A DNA stretch of 64,000 nt from Thermoanaerobaculia bacterium (GCA_017883235.1 JADGNY010000015.1:1-64000); one strand, 5' to 3'. Counted from the first letter of the stretch, positions 16,055 to 24,904 are shown. The notes: a model not told the origin generated them from the sequence alone. Made by a program: numbers and translations.

Positions 16055-17746
16055 ATGAAACGGTTCATCGCCACCCTTCTCCTCTTTGCCTCCACCGCCG
16101 CCTACGCCGCGCTGCGCGATCCTGTCGTTGCCCGTCACGGCATGGTGGCTTCGACGAGCGAGATCGCCTCGCGCGTCGGCGTCGACATCATGAAGAAGGG
16201 CGGTAACGCCGTCGATGCCGCGGTGGCCGTGGCGCTGACGATGGCGGTGACTTGGCCCGCCGCGGGGAACCTCGGCGGCGGCGGTTTCATGCTGATCCGC
16301 AACGCCGATGGCACGAGCGAGGCCATCGACTATCGCGAGCGGGCGCCGCTCGCGGCATCGCGCGATATGTACCTCGACGCCAACGGCAAGATCATCAAAG
16401 ATGCATCGACCGACGGATACAAGGCGATCGGCGTTCCCGGCACGGTGGCCGGGCTGATGCTCGTCCACAAACGACACGGCAAGCTGAAATGGAGCGAGCT
16501 CGTCGAGCCGGCCCGGAAGCTCGCGGCCGAGGGGTTCATCGTCACGGCGTTTCTCGACGGGGTACTGCACGATCACGAAACGCTTAAGAAACTCGAGCCA
16601 TGGCCGGAGAGCCGCCGCATCTTCCTGCGCGACGGCCACTTCTACACGATGGGCGAGCGCTTCAAACAGCCGGAGCTCGCGGCGACGCTGGCCCGCATCC
16701 AGGCCAATCCGCGCGACTTCTACGAAGGGGTGACGGCACTGCGCATCGTCGCGGACATGCGCGCCCACGGCGGCTTGATCACGATGAAGGATTTGCGCGA
16801 GTACGAACCGACCATCCGCAAGCCGCTCCACGGCAGTTATCGCGGACACGAATTCATCGTCATGCCGCCGCCGTCATCGGGTGGCATCGCCATGATCGAG
16901 ATGTTGCAGATGCTGGAGAAGTACGACCTGGCATCGACCGGTTGGCAATCGGCGCGTTACCTTCACCTCATCACCGAGGTCATGCGGCGCGCGTTTGCGG
17001 ACCGTGCTGAGTTTCTTGGCGATCCTGATTTCGTCAAGCTGCCGGTGAGCGCGCTCATCTCGCCCGCATTCGCCGAGGAACGGCGCAAGACGATCGATCC
17101 GGAGCACGCATCGATTTCGACGGAGATTCGTGCGGGCGACCCTGCGCCATTCGAGCAACCGGACACGACCCACTTCGCCGTCGTCGACAGCGAGGGCAAC
17201 ATGGTGAGCAACACCTATACGCTCAACGACTGGTTCGGCGCCGGCGTCACCGCGAAGGGGACAGGCGTCCTGCTCAACGACGAGATGGACGACTTCACCT
17301 CCCAACCCGGCGTGCCGAACGTCTATCAGCTCATCCAGAGCGAGAAGAACGCCATCGCCCCCAGGAAGCGGCCGCTGTCCTCAATGGTGCCGCTGATCAT
17401 GCTGCAGGACGGCAAGCCGTGGCTCGCCGTCGGCGCCGCCGGTGGTCCTCGCATTATCAGCACGGTGCTCGAGATCGTCCTTGCCGTCGTCGATTTTCAC
17501 GCCACGCTGCAGGAGGCGATCGATGCCGGACGCATTCATCATCAATGGATGCCGGACGAGATCTTCTGGGAGCCGAACGGCACGAATCCGGACACACGCG
17601 CCGCGCTGGAGAAAATGGGGCACAAGTTCCGCGAGAAGCCGCTGGTCCACATCTCCGACGCCAACGCCGTGATGATCGATCCGAAAACAGGTCTGCGACA
17701 AGGTGCTGGCGACCCGCGCCGTTCCGGTGTGGCGGTCGGTTACTGA
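16055..17746 (+). CDS. ggt: Gamma-glutamyltranspeptidase
   Basis: 563-residue periplasmic Ntn-hydrolase that cleaves gamma-glutamyl bonds such as in glutathione. The signal peptide is MKRFIATLLLFASTAAYA. The precursor self-cleaves before T371 in PDTTHFAVVD, which becomes the nucleophile of the small subunit; LSSMVPLI and GAAGGPRI form the substrate pocket and oxyanion hole; R in IDYRERAP binds the glutamyl carboxylate. Length and motifs are normal. The M20 peptidase gene follows 16 bases downstream and may handle the released dipeptide, such as Cys-Gly. Confidence 0.93.
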   Translation: MKRFIATLLLFASTAAYAALRDPVVARHGMVASTSEIASRVGVDIMKKGGNAVDAAVAVALTMAVTWPAAGNLGGGGFMLIRNADGTSEAIDYRERAPLAASRDMYLDANGKIIKDASTDGYKAIGVPGTVAGLMLVHKRHGKLKWSELVEPARKLAAEGFIVTAFLDGVLHDHETLKKLEPWPESRRIFLRDGHFYTMGERFKQPELAATLARIQANPRDFYEGVTALRIVADMRAHGGLITMKDLREYEPTIRKPLHGSYRGHEFIVMPPPSSGGIAMIEMLQMLEKYDLASTGWQSARYLHLITEVMRRAFADRAEFLGDPDFVKLPVSALISPAFAEERRKTIDPEHASISTEIRAGDPAPFEQPDTTHFAVVDSEGNMVSNTYTLNDWFGAGVTAKGTGVLLNDEMDDFTSQPGVPNVYQLIQSEKNAIAPRKRPLSSMVPLIMLQDGKPWLAVGAAGGPRIISTVLEIVLAVVDFHATLQEAIDAGRIHHQWMPDEIFWEPNGTNPDTRAALEKMGHKFREKPLVHISDANAVMIDPKTGLRQGAGDPRRSGVAVGY

Positions 17747-17748
17747 CA

Positions 17749-17754
17749 TAGAAT
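17749..17754 (+). promoter_or_regulatory. -10 hexamer TAGAAT for the M20 peptidase gene
   Basis: TAGAAT directly after the ggt stop, then eight bases to ATG 17763. No -35 is obvious. Confidence 0.35.
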
Positions 17755-17762
17755 CCGCCCCC

Positions 17763-19130
17763 ATGGACCTACACAAAAAGTCCCTTCTGGCGTGGGCGCG
17801 CGACCATCGCGCCGATTTCGAGTCGACGCTCCAGCAGTTCGTCGACACACCGTCCGTCTCCGCCGAGCCGGAGCGCATCGGTGACATCCGCCGCTGTGCC
17901 GAGCTGGCACAGGCGAAAATCCGCGAATTCGGCGGCGAGGCGACCATCCTCGAAACGGACGGCAATCCGATCGTCCACGGCCGCTTTGACACCGGACGCA
18001 ATCTGCCGACGGTCACCGTCTACAACCATCTCGACGTGCAGCCCGCCTCACGCGAAACCGAGCCTTGGAAGACCGATCCATTCGTCTTCTCGAAGGATGG
18101 CGACCGATACCTCGGCCGCGGCACGACCGACGACAAAGGGCCGGCCCTTACCGCGCTGTTCGGCATCCGCGCCGCGCGCGAGGCAGGCGTTCGCGCCAAT
18201 ATGCACCTGATCTGGGAGCTCGAAGAGGAGATCGGCTCGCCGAGCTTCGATGGCGCGATGAAAAAGTACGCCAAGCAGCTCGCCACCGATTCCGTGCTCG
18301 TCTCCGACACGATCTGGGTTTCCCGCGAGCGTCCGGCCTGTCCGTCCGGCCTGCGCGGACTGCAAGGCTTTGAGCTGATGCTCGAGACCGCGGCGACCGA
18401 CCAGCATTCCGGCGTCGCCGGCGGCGGTGCCCGCAATCCCATCGGCGAGTTGATGAAACTCGTCTCCGAAATGTACGACGCCACCACCGGCAAGGTGAAG
18501 ATCAAAGGCTTCTACGACGACGTCGTGCCGCCGACGAAGCAGGAACTCGCTGACTTTCGCGACTCCGGCTTCACCGTCAAGAAGTTCAAGAAGGACCACG
18601 GCTTCAAGTCGATCCGCACCGAAGATCCGATGGACCTGATGAAACGGATCTGGGCCATGCCCACCTTCGAAGTCCACGGCCTGGTCGGCGGTTACACCGG
18701 TCCCGGCATCAAGACCGTCATTCCGCCGCGCGCGACCGTAAAGATCTCCTGCCGGATGGTGGCCAACCAGGATCCGAAAAAGATCATGAAGCTCGTCCGC
18801 GAGTTCGTGAAGCAGCGCAACCCCGACGTCAAGATCGTCACCGAGGCCTCGATGCTGCCGTACCAGGCCCCGACTACCGGCCCGCTCGCCGACGCTGTCC
18901 GGAGCGCCATGAAGTTCGCCTTCGGCCGGGAGCCGGTCTTCGTCCGCGAAGGCGGCTCGATCGGCGCCGTCGTGTCGATGGAGAAGATCCTCAACGTCCC
19001 CGTCCTCTTCCTTGGCCTGTCACTCCCCGAGCACGGCTACCACGCCCCGAACGAGAACTATGACTGGCGGCAGGCCAGCGGGGGGATGGTGGCGTTCGTG
19101 AAGTACTTTGATGAGATCGCGAGGATGTAG
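17763..19130 (+). CDS. M20-family metallopeptidase (dipeptidase)
   Basis: 455 residues, di-zinc peptidase of the M20 dipeptidase type. H89 and D91 lie in VYNHLDVQPA, the bridging Asp in GRGTTDDKGP (123), and the catalytic and metal Glu in WELEEEIGS (154-156). The lid or dimerisation domain follows (about 215-330) and the last ligand histidine is in LPEHGYHAPNEN. There is no signal peptide, so it is probably cytosolic. Homology begins at ATG 17763. Proximity to ggt suggests a role in glutathione or dipeptide breakdown. A terminator follows. Confidence 0.9.
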   Translation: MDLHKKSLLAWARDHRADFESTLQQFVDTPSVSAEPERIGDIRRCAELAQAKIREFGGEATILETDGNPIVHGRFDTGRNLPTVTVYNHLDVQPASRETEPWKTDPFVFSKDGDRYLGRGTTDDKGPALTALFGIRAAREAGVRANMHLIWELEEEIGSPSFDGAMKKYAKQLATDSVLVSDTIWVSRERPACPSGLRGLQGFELMLETAATDQHSGVAGGGARNPIGELMKLVSEMYDATTGKVKIKGFYDDVVPPTKQELADFRDSGFTVKKFKKDHGFKSIRTEDPMDLMKRIWAMPTFEVHGLVGGYTGPGIKTVIPPRATVKISCRMVANQDPKKIMKLVREFVKQRNPDVKIVTEASMLPYQAPTTGPLADAVRSAMKFAFGREPVFVREGGSIGAVVSMEKILNVPVLFLGLSLPEHGYHAPNENYDWRQASGGMVAFVKYFDEIARM

Positions 19131-19156
19131 CCACCCCGGCAACCGGACCTGAATCG

Positions 19157-19189
19157 ACGCCGCCCGGCGATCCTGGCGGCGTTTATTTT
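19157..19189 (+). terminator. Terminator after the M20 peptidase gene
   Basis: Stem ACGCCGCC/GGCGGCGT with a 10-base loop, followed by TTTATTTT. It isolates the division cluster from upstream transcription. Confidence 0.75.
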
Positions 19190-19198
19190 CTACTGGTC

Positions 19199-19232
19199 GT
19201 GGATTTTTGTGGACAGAAGTGGTCTGTGGTGG
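19199..19232 (+). promoter_or_regulatory. Four MraZ-binding boxes
   Basis: GTGG occurs at 19199, 19209, 19219 and 19229, exactly 10 bp apart, the known arrangement bound by the MraZ ring on one face of the helix. The boxes overlap the -35 element, fitting autorepression of the division cluster. Confidence 0.8.
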
Positions 19233-19238
19233 TACAAA
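19210..19238 (+). promoter_or_regulatory. Promoter of the division/cell-wall cluster
   Basis: TGGACA (19210-19215), 17 bases, TACAAA (19233-19238). A start near 19245 would give a leader of about 25 bases before mraZ. It overlaps the MraZ boxes. Confidence 0.5.
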
Positions 19239-19269
19239 CGGGCCTTCGAACACGAAAGTCGAAGCGGAA

Positions 19270-19722
19270 ATGGTCGAGCCAGTCCTGATGGGGCACTCCC
19301 CGGCGAAGGTCGACGACAAGGGTCGTCTCAAGATCCCGTCCAGCTTCCGCAAGATCATTGAAGACAAGTTCGGTTCTGATTGCTTCATCACCTCGATGGA
19401 CGGCGAGCGGGCGCTGATCTACCCGATGCCGGTCTGGTACGAGTTCCAGGGCCGGATCTCGAAAGTTCCCTCGACCTCGACCGCGAAGACGAAGCTCCTG
19501 GAGAAGGTGAACTACTTCGGACAGGTCGGAACGATCGACGCGCAGGGGCGGGTGCTGATCCCGACCATCCTGCGCAACGTGGCCGGCATCGCCGAAGACG
19601 TCGTCGTCATCGGAAACACAGACCATCTCATCGTCTGGAACGGCGAAAAGATCCAGCAGCGGATGACCGAGACGCCGCTGACGAACGATGACTGGAAAGA
19701 GTTGGAGTTGCACGGTGTGTGA
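19270..19722 (+). CDS. mraZ: Transcriptional regulator MraZ
   Basis: 150 residues with two AbrB-like half-domains: GHSPAKVDDKGRLKIPSSFR near the N-terminus and VGTIDAQGRVLIPTILR in the middle, each carrying the conserved D..GR..IP loop that contacts DNA. MraZ forms rings that bind spaced GTGG boxes and repress the division cluster. ATG 19270 gives the usual family length; the frame is open upstream to 19207 but would run through the operator. rsmH starts seven bases after its stop. Confidence 0.9.
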   Translation: MVEPVLMGHSPAKVDDKGRLKIPSSFRKIIEDKFGSDCFITSMDGERALIYPMPVWYEFQGRISKVPSTSTAKTKLLEKVNYFGQVGTIDAQGRVLIPTILRNVAGIAEDVVVIGNTDHLIVWNGEKIQQRMTETPLTNDDWKELELHGV

Positions 19723-19728
19723 CGTGTC

Positions 19729-20661
19729 ATGCACCAGTCGGTTCTTTTAAGCGAAATCGTCGAGTACCTCCGTCCCTCGCGCGAAGACGGGACGCTCGTC
19801 GATGCCACGGTCGGACTGGGTGGACACGCGGAAGCTTTGCTGGCCCGCTATCCCTCGGTACGGCTTCTCGGCATCGACCGCGATCCGGCAGCGCTGGATG
19901 CGTCGAGAGCGAGGCTGGGGAGATTCGGAGATCGCGTGACGCTCGCACAGGGCCGTCACGAGACGCTCATTGACATCCTGAAGAAGCAGAAGATCGAGCC
20001 GGTCAGCGGTCTCCTGGCCGACCTCGGTGTCTCGTCCATGCAACTGGATGACGCATCGCGCGGATTCTCGTTCCGCTACGACGCGCCACTCGACATGAGG
20101 ATGGGGCCGGAGTCGAAGACAGCCGCCGATCTGGTCAATACGCTGGGGGAACAGGAGCTGGCGACGATTCTGCGCGAATACGGCGAGGAGCCGATGGCCC
20201 GCCGGATCGCCAGAGCAATCGTCGACGGGCGCGCCGAAGCGCCGATCGAGACGACGGCGCGGCTCGCGGAAATCGTCCGCAGCGTGAAGAAGTCGAAGCC
20301 GCATCAGATCGATCCGTCAACGCTCACATTCCAGGCCCTTCGCATCGCCGCGAACGAGGAGTTGATCGGACTCGACAGATTCATCGACGACGCGGTCAGC
20401 GTCCTCGAGCCCGGAGCCCGGATTGCCGTCATCTCATTCCACTCGCTCGAAGATCGAATCGTCAAGCGAGCCATGCGGCGGTTGGAAGGGGAGTGCACCT
20501 GTCCACCCAACCTTCCGGTTTGCGCGTGCGGCGCGAAGGAAGTCGTCGAGATTCTGACCAGTCGGCCGGTCACTGCTTCAGAGGAAGAGGTTCAGAGAAA
20601 TCCGCGGTCTCGCAGCGCGAAGTTGCGAGTGGCGGAGAAGCTCTTAGCTGTCAGCTCTTAG
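19729..20661 (+). CDS. rsmH: 16S rRNA (cytosine-1402-N4) methyltransferase
   Basis: 310 residues. The SAM-binding motif is VDATVGLGGHAEALL (about 24-38); DLGVSSMQLDDASRGFSF and VISFHSLEDRIVKR are family signatures. It methylates C1402 in the ribosomal P site. The last residues LLAVSS and the stop codon lie inside an inverted-repeat element, so the natural C-terminus appears to have been replaced by repeat sequence. Confidence 0.95.
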   Translation: MHQSVLLSEIVEYLRPSREDGTLVDATVGLGGHAEALLARYPSVRLLGIDRDPAALDASRARLGRFGDRVTLAQGRHETLIDILKKQKIEPVSGLLADLGVSSMQLDDASRGFSFRYDAPLDMRMGPESKTAADLVNTLGEQELATILREYGEEPMARRIARAIVDGRAEAPIETTARLAEIVRSVKKSKPHQIDPSTLTFQALRIAANEELIGLDRFIDDAVSVLEPGARIAVISFHSLEDRIVKRAMRRLEGECTCPPNLPVCACGAKEVVEILTSRPVTASEEEVQRNPRSRSAKLRVAEKLLAVSS

Positions 20662-20755
20662 CTCTCAGGGGATTGTTGAGAGTTGACAGGTAAGTGCTCG
20701 AGGCGACAAGAGCTGAACGCGTAGCTCCTAAGAGCTAACAGCTAACAGCCAAGAG
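20641..20755. repeat. Inverted repeat of CTTAGCTGTTAG-type words
   Basis: Left arm 20641-20671 (CTCTTAGCTGTCAGCTCTTAG...) and right arm 20725-20755 (its inverse with a few changes) surround a 53-base loop. Each arm is built of degenerate AGCTSTTAGCTSTTAG words. The left arm encodes the last six residues and the stop of rsmH. Confidence 0.8.
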
Positions 20756-20765
20756 CAGCAGTAAC

Positions 20766-20916
20766 CGGAGCCCGGAAACAAGGGTGAAGGTTGGGGAAGG
20801 GTGGGCGTGTGTGCGCCGCGGGAGCTCGGGAGGGGTGGCTGGGGGAGCGTGGGTGGGTGTGGATGGTTCTCGGGTCGTGCTTGTAGGCAGATCTTCACCC
20901 TTGTTCCCAGGCTCCG
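20766..20916. repeat. 24-bp inverted repeat with G-rich loop upstream of ftsL
   Basis: Arms 20766-20789 (starts CGGAGCCCGG, ends AGGGTGAAG) and 20893-20916 pair at 22 of 24 positions. The 103-base loop is G-rich on the plus strand with many GGG and GGGG runs, so it could form a G-quadruplex. It fills the gap before ftsL. Confidence 0.7.
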
Positions 20917-20941
20917 TTAACGCTCCCGGATCGGTCCCCGC

Positions 20942-21328
20942 ATGTACGCGCAGAAGAAACCCATCGAAAACACACACATCGTTCGCGAACGCGACCGCCG
21001 CCGCTCCCGTGAGCTGCTGGCCGTCCTTGCGCTCGGAGTTCCCATCGGCGCGTTCCTGCTTCTCTTCACGTGGCAGAACCTCGAGGTAATCCGGCTCGGC
21101 CACGAGGCGACACGCCTGCAGAAACAGAAGCAGGAGATCGAGAACGCTAACAAGGCGCTGCAGCTGGAGCGTGACCGCCGCACCTCGCTCGGTGCCGTCG
21201 AGCAGCGCGCCATCGAGCTCGGGTTTCAGCACACCGATCCGCGAGTCGTGGTGATGGTGCAGCGGCCGCCAGACGCCGCTCCCACCCCCCGCTCCCCACA
21301 ATCCACTCCCCAATCCGGAGCCCGCTGA
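20942..21328 (+). CDS. ftsL: Cell division protein FtsL-like
   Basis: 128 residues: a basic cytoplasmic N-terminus (RERDRRRSRE), one membrane helix (about 25-45, LLAVLALGVPIGAFLLLF), then a coiled coil (EATRLQKQKQEIENANKALQLERDRR) and a Pro-rich tail. This is the bitopic FtsL/DivIC layout. It is assigned mainly by topology and by position between rsmH and ftsI, since FtsL sequences are poorly conserved. The stop shares one base with the ftsI ATG (TGATG). Confidence 0.8.
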   Translation: MYAQKKPIENTHIVRERDRRRSRELLAVLALGVPIGAFLLLFTWQNLEVIRLGHEATRLQKQKQEIENANKALQLERDRRTSLGAVEQRAIELGFQHTDPRVVVMVQRPPDAAPTPRSPQSTPQSGAR

Positions 21329-23259
21329 TGCCCACATCGCAAAAGCGTCTCCTGCAGCTTTTCGCCTTCCTCGCGGCGTGGGCCGTTATCGTTATCGCCA
21401 GGCTGGTGCAGATTCAGCTTGTCCGCCACGGCGAATACGTCATCAAAGCGGCGCGCCAACAGGAGCGGACGCTTGCATTGCAGCCGGTGCGCGGCTCGAT
21501 CATCGACAGGAATGGCCGCATCCTTGCCGAGAGTATCGCCGCGGAATCGATCTACGCTGATCCTCAGGCTATCGTCGACCGCGGTCAGACCGCCAAGGCG
21601 CTTGCCAGCGTCACGGCCCTGCAGATGGACGTCCGTGAGATCGCCACGAAACTCACCTCTGCCAGCGGCTTCGTCTGGATCGCCCGACAGTTGCCGCTCG
21701 AAACCACTGCCGCGGTCAAGGCGCTCAAGCTCCCCGGCGTTTATTTTCTAGACGAGCACCGCCGTTCGTATCCGCGCGCCATGCTTGCCGCGAACGTGGT
21801 CGGCTACACTGGCGTCGACGGCGAAGGACTGGCCGGCATTGAACATTCGTTCGATGCGCAGGTGCGCGGCCGAGCGGGGCGCGTAACGCTCCTGCGCGAT
21901 GCGCGCCGTGGTATGTACCTCGTCGGCGGCGAAGGGCCGAACCGGCCCATCGACGGCAACGACGTCGTCCTCACCATCGACTCCGTCGTGCAGTTCATCG
22001 CCGAGCGCGCCCTCGGACGCGTGGTGGAGCAGTACCACGCCGCAGGTGGCGTGGCCATCGTCATGGACCCCCGCGACGGCCGAATCCTGGCGATGGCATC
22101 CAATCCGTCGTTTGATCCCAACCGCTATCGCGACTTCTCGCCCGACGAGCGGCGCAACCGCGCCGTTCAGGATCAGTACGAGCCTGGGTCGACATTCAAG
22201 ATCGTCACAGCCTCCGCCGGACTCGAAGAAGGAGTGGTCACGCCGTCTCAGGTGCTCGACTGTGGTGACGGCTTCATCCAAATCGGCAACACACAGATCC
22301 ACGAACACGGCCACAATCGCTACGGCCTCATGACGTTCGAAGAGGTGATGGTCCATTCGTCGAACGTCGGTGCCATCCGCGTCGGCCTGGCGTTGGGCCA
22401 GGAGCGTTTCTACCGCTACATCCGCCGCTTCGGCTTTGGCGAACGGAGCGGCGTGGCGTTGCCCGGCGAAGCGCAGGGCCGCGTCCGCCGTACCGAGCAG
22501 TGGTCGCAACTCTCCAATGCATCGATGTCGATCGGCCAGGAGATCGGCGCAACGCCGTTGCAGGTCCTGAGCGCCATCGCCGTGGTCGCCAACGGCGGAC
22601 TCCGCGTCCAGCCGCGCATCGTTGAAAAGGTCGTCGACGCGAAGGGAAACGCGATCTACAAACCGTCCCAGGCCGCATCGGTACGCGTCATCTCCGAAAA
22701 AACCGCGGCCGTTTTGAATGAGATTCTCAAAACCGTTGTCGCGCGCGGAACCGGCGTGCAGGCGGCGCTCGCCGAGCATGTCGTAGCCGGAAAGACGGGA
22801 ACTGCACAAAAGGCGGGGCGCGGCGGCTACACGGACAAAGTCGTGGCCTCGTTCGGAGGCTACGTTCCTGCTGACCGGCCGCAGCTGGCCATCCTCGTCG
22901 TCGTCGATGAGCCGAAGGAATCCGAGTACGGTGGCACCGTCGCCGCTCCCGCGTTCAAAGAGATCGCGGAATCGACATTGCGCTACCTCAATGTTCCTCC
23001 ATCGGTTCCGGCGCGCACGATCGATGTGGCCGCGCCGATGCTGGCGACGTTTTCGCAGAAGTCTGCCCCGGCAGCGGGATCGGAAGTTCCCGACCTGCGA
23101 GGCCTCGACGCCCGCGCAGCCGTGGCTCTCGCTACTTCGGCCGGCTTTCGCGTTCGCGCCTCGGGGAGTGGCGTGGTCCAAACGCAACAACCGTTACCAG
23201 GCGAAGCCCTGCCGCAAGATCACCAAGTCGTCCTGACCCTCGCCGAGGGGACGCGATGA
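21328..23259 (+). CDS. ftsI: Division-specific penicillin-binding protein (PBP3 type) with PASTA domain
   Basis: 643 residues; class B transpeptidase that crosslinks septal peptidoglycan. N-terminal membrane helix (about 9-27), dimerisation domain starting PVRGSIIDRNGRILAES, then the active-site motifs S288-T-F-K291, S344-S-N346 and K489-T-G491. The C-terminal 60 residues (SEVPDLRGLDARAAVALATSAGF onward, written here in part) form one PASTA domain, common in SpoVD/Gram-positive PBPs but not in proteobacterial FtsI. Stop overlaps the murE ATG by four bases. Confidence 0.95.
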   Translation: MPTSQKRLLQLFAFLAAWAVIVIARLVQIQLVRHGEYVIKAARQQERTLALQPVRGSIIDRNGRILAESIAAESIYADPQAIVDRGQTAKALASVTALQMDVREIATKLTSASGFVWIARQLPLETTAAVKALKLPGVYFLDEHRRSYPRAMLAANVVGYTGVDGEGLAGIEHSFDAQVRGRAGRVTLLRDARRGMYLVGGEGPNRPIDGNDVVLTIDSVVQFIAERALGRVVEQYHAAGGVAIVMDPRDGRILAMASNPSFDPNRYRDFSPDERRNRAVQDQYEPGSTFKIVTASAGLEEGVVTPSQVLDCGDGFIQIGNTQIHEHGHNRYGLMTFEEVMVHSSNVGAIRVGLALGQERFYRYIRRFGFGERSGVALPGEAQGRVRRTEQWSQLSNASMSIGQEIGATPLQVLSAIAVVANGGLRVQPRIVEKVVDAKGNAIYKPSQAASVRVISEKTAAVLNEILKTVVARGTGVQAALAEHVVAGKTGTAQKAGRGGYTDKVVASFGGYVPADRPQLAILVVVDEPKESEYGGTVAAPAFKEIAESTLRYLNVPPSVPARTIDVAAPMLATFSQKSAPAAGSEVPDLRGLDARAAVALATSAGFRVRASGSGVVQTQQPLPGEALPQDHQVVLTLAEGTR

Positions 23260-24737
23260 GACTGCGGGAGGTGCTGAGAGATGTGCCGGTTCGGAGCGGT
23301 GACGCGGATGCCGAGATCACCAGCGTCACCGCCGATTCACGCATGGTCGTCCTGGGCGCGCTATTCGTTGCGGTTCCCGGCTTCAAAACGAATGGTGCGA
23401 CGTTCATCGACTCGGCCGTCAGAAGAGGCGCCGCGGCCATCGTCAGCGAATCCAGCGCGGTCACTGCGCCGATTTCTGTTCAGGTCGACGATGCCCGTGC
23501 CGCTCTCGCTCTCATCTCCGCCAACTTCTACAACCGTCCGGCGAACAATCTCTCCATCATCGGCGTGACCGGCACCTCGGGGAAGACAACCACGACAAAG
23601 ATGATCGAGTCGATACTCGACGCTTCCGGACAGCCGGTTGGTCTCATCGGTACCATCGAATATCGCGCCGGCGAGGAGCACCTGACCGCCGATCGCACGA
23701 CGCCCGATGCCGTCGTCCTCCAGCAATGGTTCGCCAAGATGGTCGACGCCGGCGTCCGCCATGCGGTCATGGAGGTGTCATCCCACGCCCTTGCGCTGAA
23801 GCGAACGCATGGAATCCGCTTTGCCGCCGCCGTCTTCACGAATCTCTCACAGGACCACCTCGACTTTCATAAAGACTTCGAAGACTACTTTGTTGCCAAG
23901 CGAATTCTCTTCGATCAGATCGATCGCTCCCGCAAGACTGCCATTGTCAATATCGACGATGAGTACGGCCGCCGGTTGGCCGGTGAGCTTGACGGCTGCG
24001 CCGTGACATTCGGCCGCCAGTCCAACGCGGACATTCATCCTCTCGATGGGTTCGAAATCTCGGTGCGCGGTCTTCATGGCCGTATCGCGACGCCGGCGGG
24101 CGAGGTGCGTGTCGAGTCGAAGCTGCTTGGAGCGCCCAACCTCTACAACTGGCTCGGTGCGGTCGGTGCCGCGCTCTCTGTCGGCATCGACACCGCCACG
24201 ATCGAGGCGGGTATCCGCAATCTCACCGCCGTACGCGGGCGGTTCGAGTACGTCGCGTCAGATGACGGCCCAACGGTGATCGTTGACTATGCCCATAAGC
24301 CCGACGCTCTCGAGAAACTGCTGCTTGCTGTCCGCGGCCTTGCCTCCGGCAGGCGTGTCATCGTTCTCTTCGGATGCGGCGGAGATCGTGACAGGGATAA
24401 GCGTCCGATGATGGGAGCGATCGCCGCGCGCCTCGCCGATCAGACAATCCTGACGAGCGACAACCCGCGCGGCGAAAAACCGGAAGCCATTCTGGACGAC
24501 ATCGAGCGAGGAATGGCCGGGGCGGCAAACTACACCCGGATCACGGACCGGCGGGAGGCCATCGCGCGGACGATCGCCGAAGCGCTGGACGACGACGTCA
24601 TCGTCATCGCCGGGAAAGGCCACGAGTCGTATCAGGTCGTGGGTGACCAGGTCCTCCATTTCGACGACCGCGAAGAAGCGGAGAGGGCGTTGGGAACCAG
24701 GCACGAAAAAAGAACTTCTAAATCGGTATCAAATTAA
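23256..24737 (+). CDS. murE: UDP-MurNAc-L-Ala-D-Glu: meso-diaminopimelate ligase
   Basis: 493-residue Mur ligase that adds the third stem-peptide residue. The P-loop is GVTGTSGKTTTTK (about 107-119). D402-N-P-R405 is the motif that selects meso-diaminopimelate over lysine, which tells the peptidoglycan type. The N-terminal UDP-substrate domain has VTADSR. The start overlaps ftsI (ATGA). The last residues (RTSKSVSN) run into an AT-rich stretch with a possible promoter. Confidence 0.95.
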   Translation: MRLREVLRDVPVRSGDADAEITSVTADSRMVVLGALFVAVPGFKTNGATFIDSAVRRGAAAIVSESSAVTAPISVQVDDARAALALISANFYNRPANNLSIIGVTGTSGKTTTTKMIESILDASGQPVGLIGTIEYRAGEEHLTADRTTPDAVVLQQWFAKMVDAGVRHAVMEVSSHALALKRTHGIRFAAAVFTNLSQDHLDFHKDFEDYFVAKRILFDQIDRSRKTAIVNIDDEYGRRLAGELDGCAVTFGRQSNADIHPLDGFEISVRGLHGRIATPAGEVRVESKLLGAPNLYNWLGAVGAALSVGIDTATIEAGIRNLTAVRGRFEYVASDDGPTVIVDYAHKPDALEKLLLAVRGLASGRRVIVLFGCGGDRDRDKRPMMGAIAARLADQTILTSDNPRGEKPEAILDDIERGMAGAANYTRITDRREAIARTIAEALDDDVIVIAGKGHESYQVVGDQVLHFDDREEAERALGTRHEKRTSKSVSN

Positions 24738-24739
24738 TG

Positions 24740-24769
24740 TTGAAATCAGTGATCAAATCATCTTATTAT
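24740..24769 (+). promoter_or_regulatory. Possible internal promoter before murF
   Basis: TTGAAA (24740-24745), 18 bases, TATTAT (24764-24769), in a conspicuously AT-rich patch of an otherwise GC-rich cluster. The leader to murF would be about 240 bases and contain the repeat at 24905-25002. Confidence 0.4.
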
Positions 24770-24904
24770 TTAGCACCTCTGGACAGGTGCTCTGTTCCGG
24801 CTCCGTCGATTGCTTTCCGTGTGGGTGGATGGTTGGCGATCGCCGGGCAGCTTCGGGGGAAGGGCCGCGATCGGGTTGGCGCGGCGGAGCCGGAAGAGAA
24901 CACC

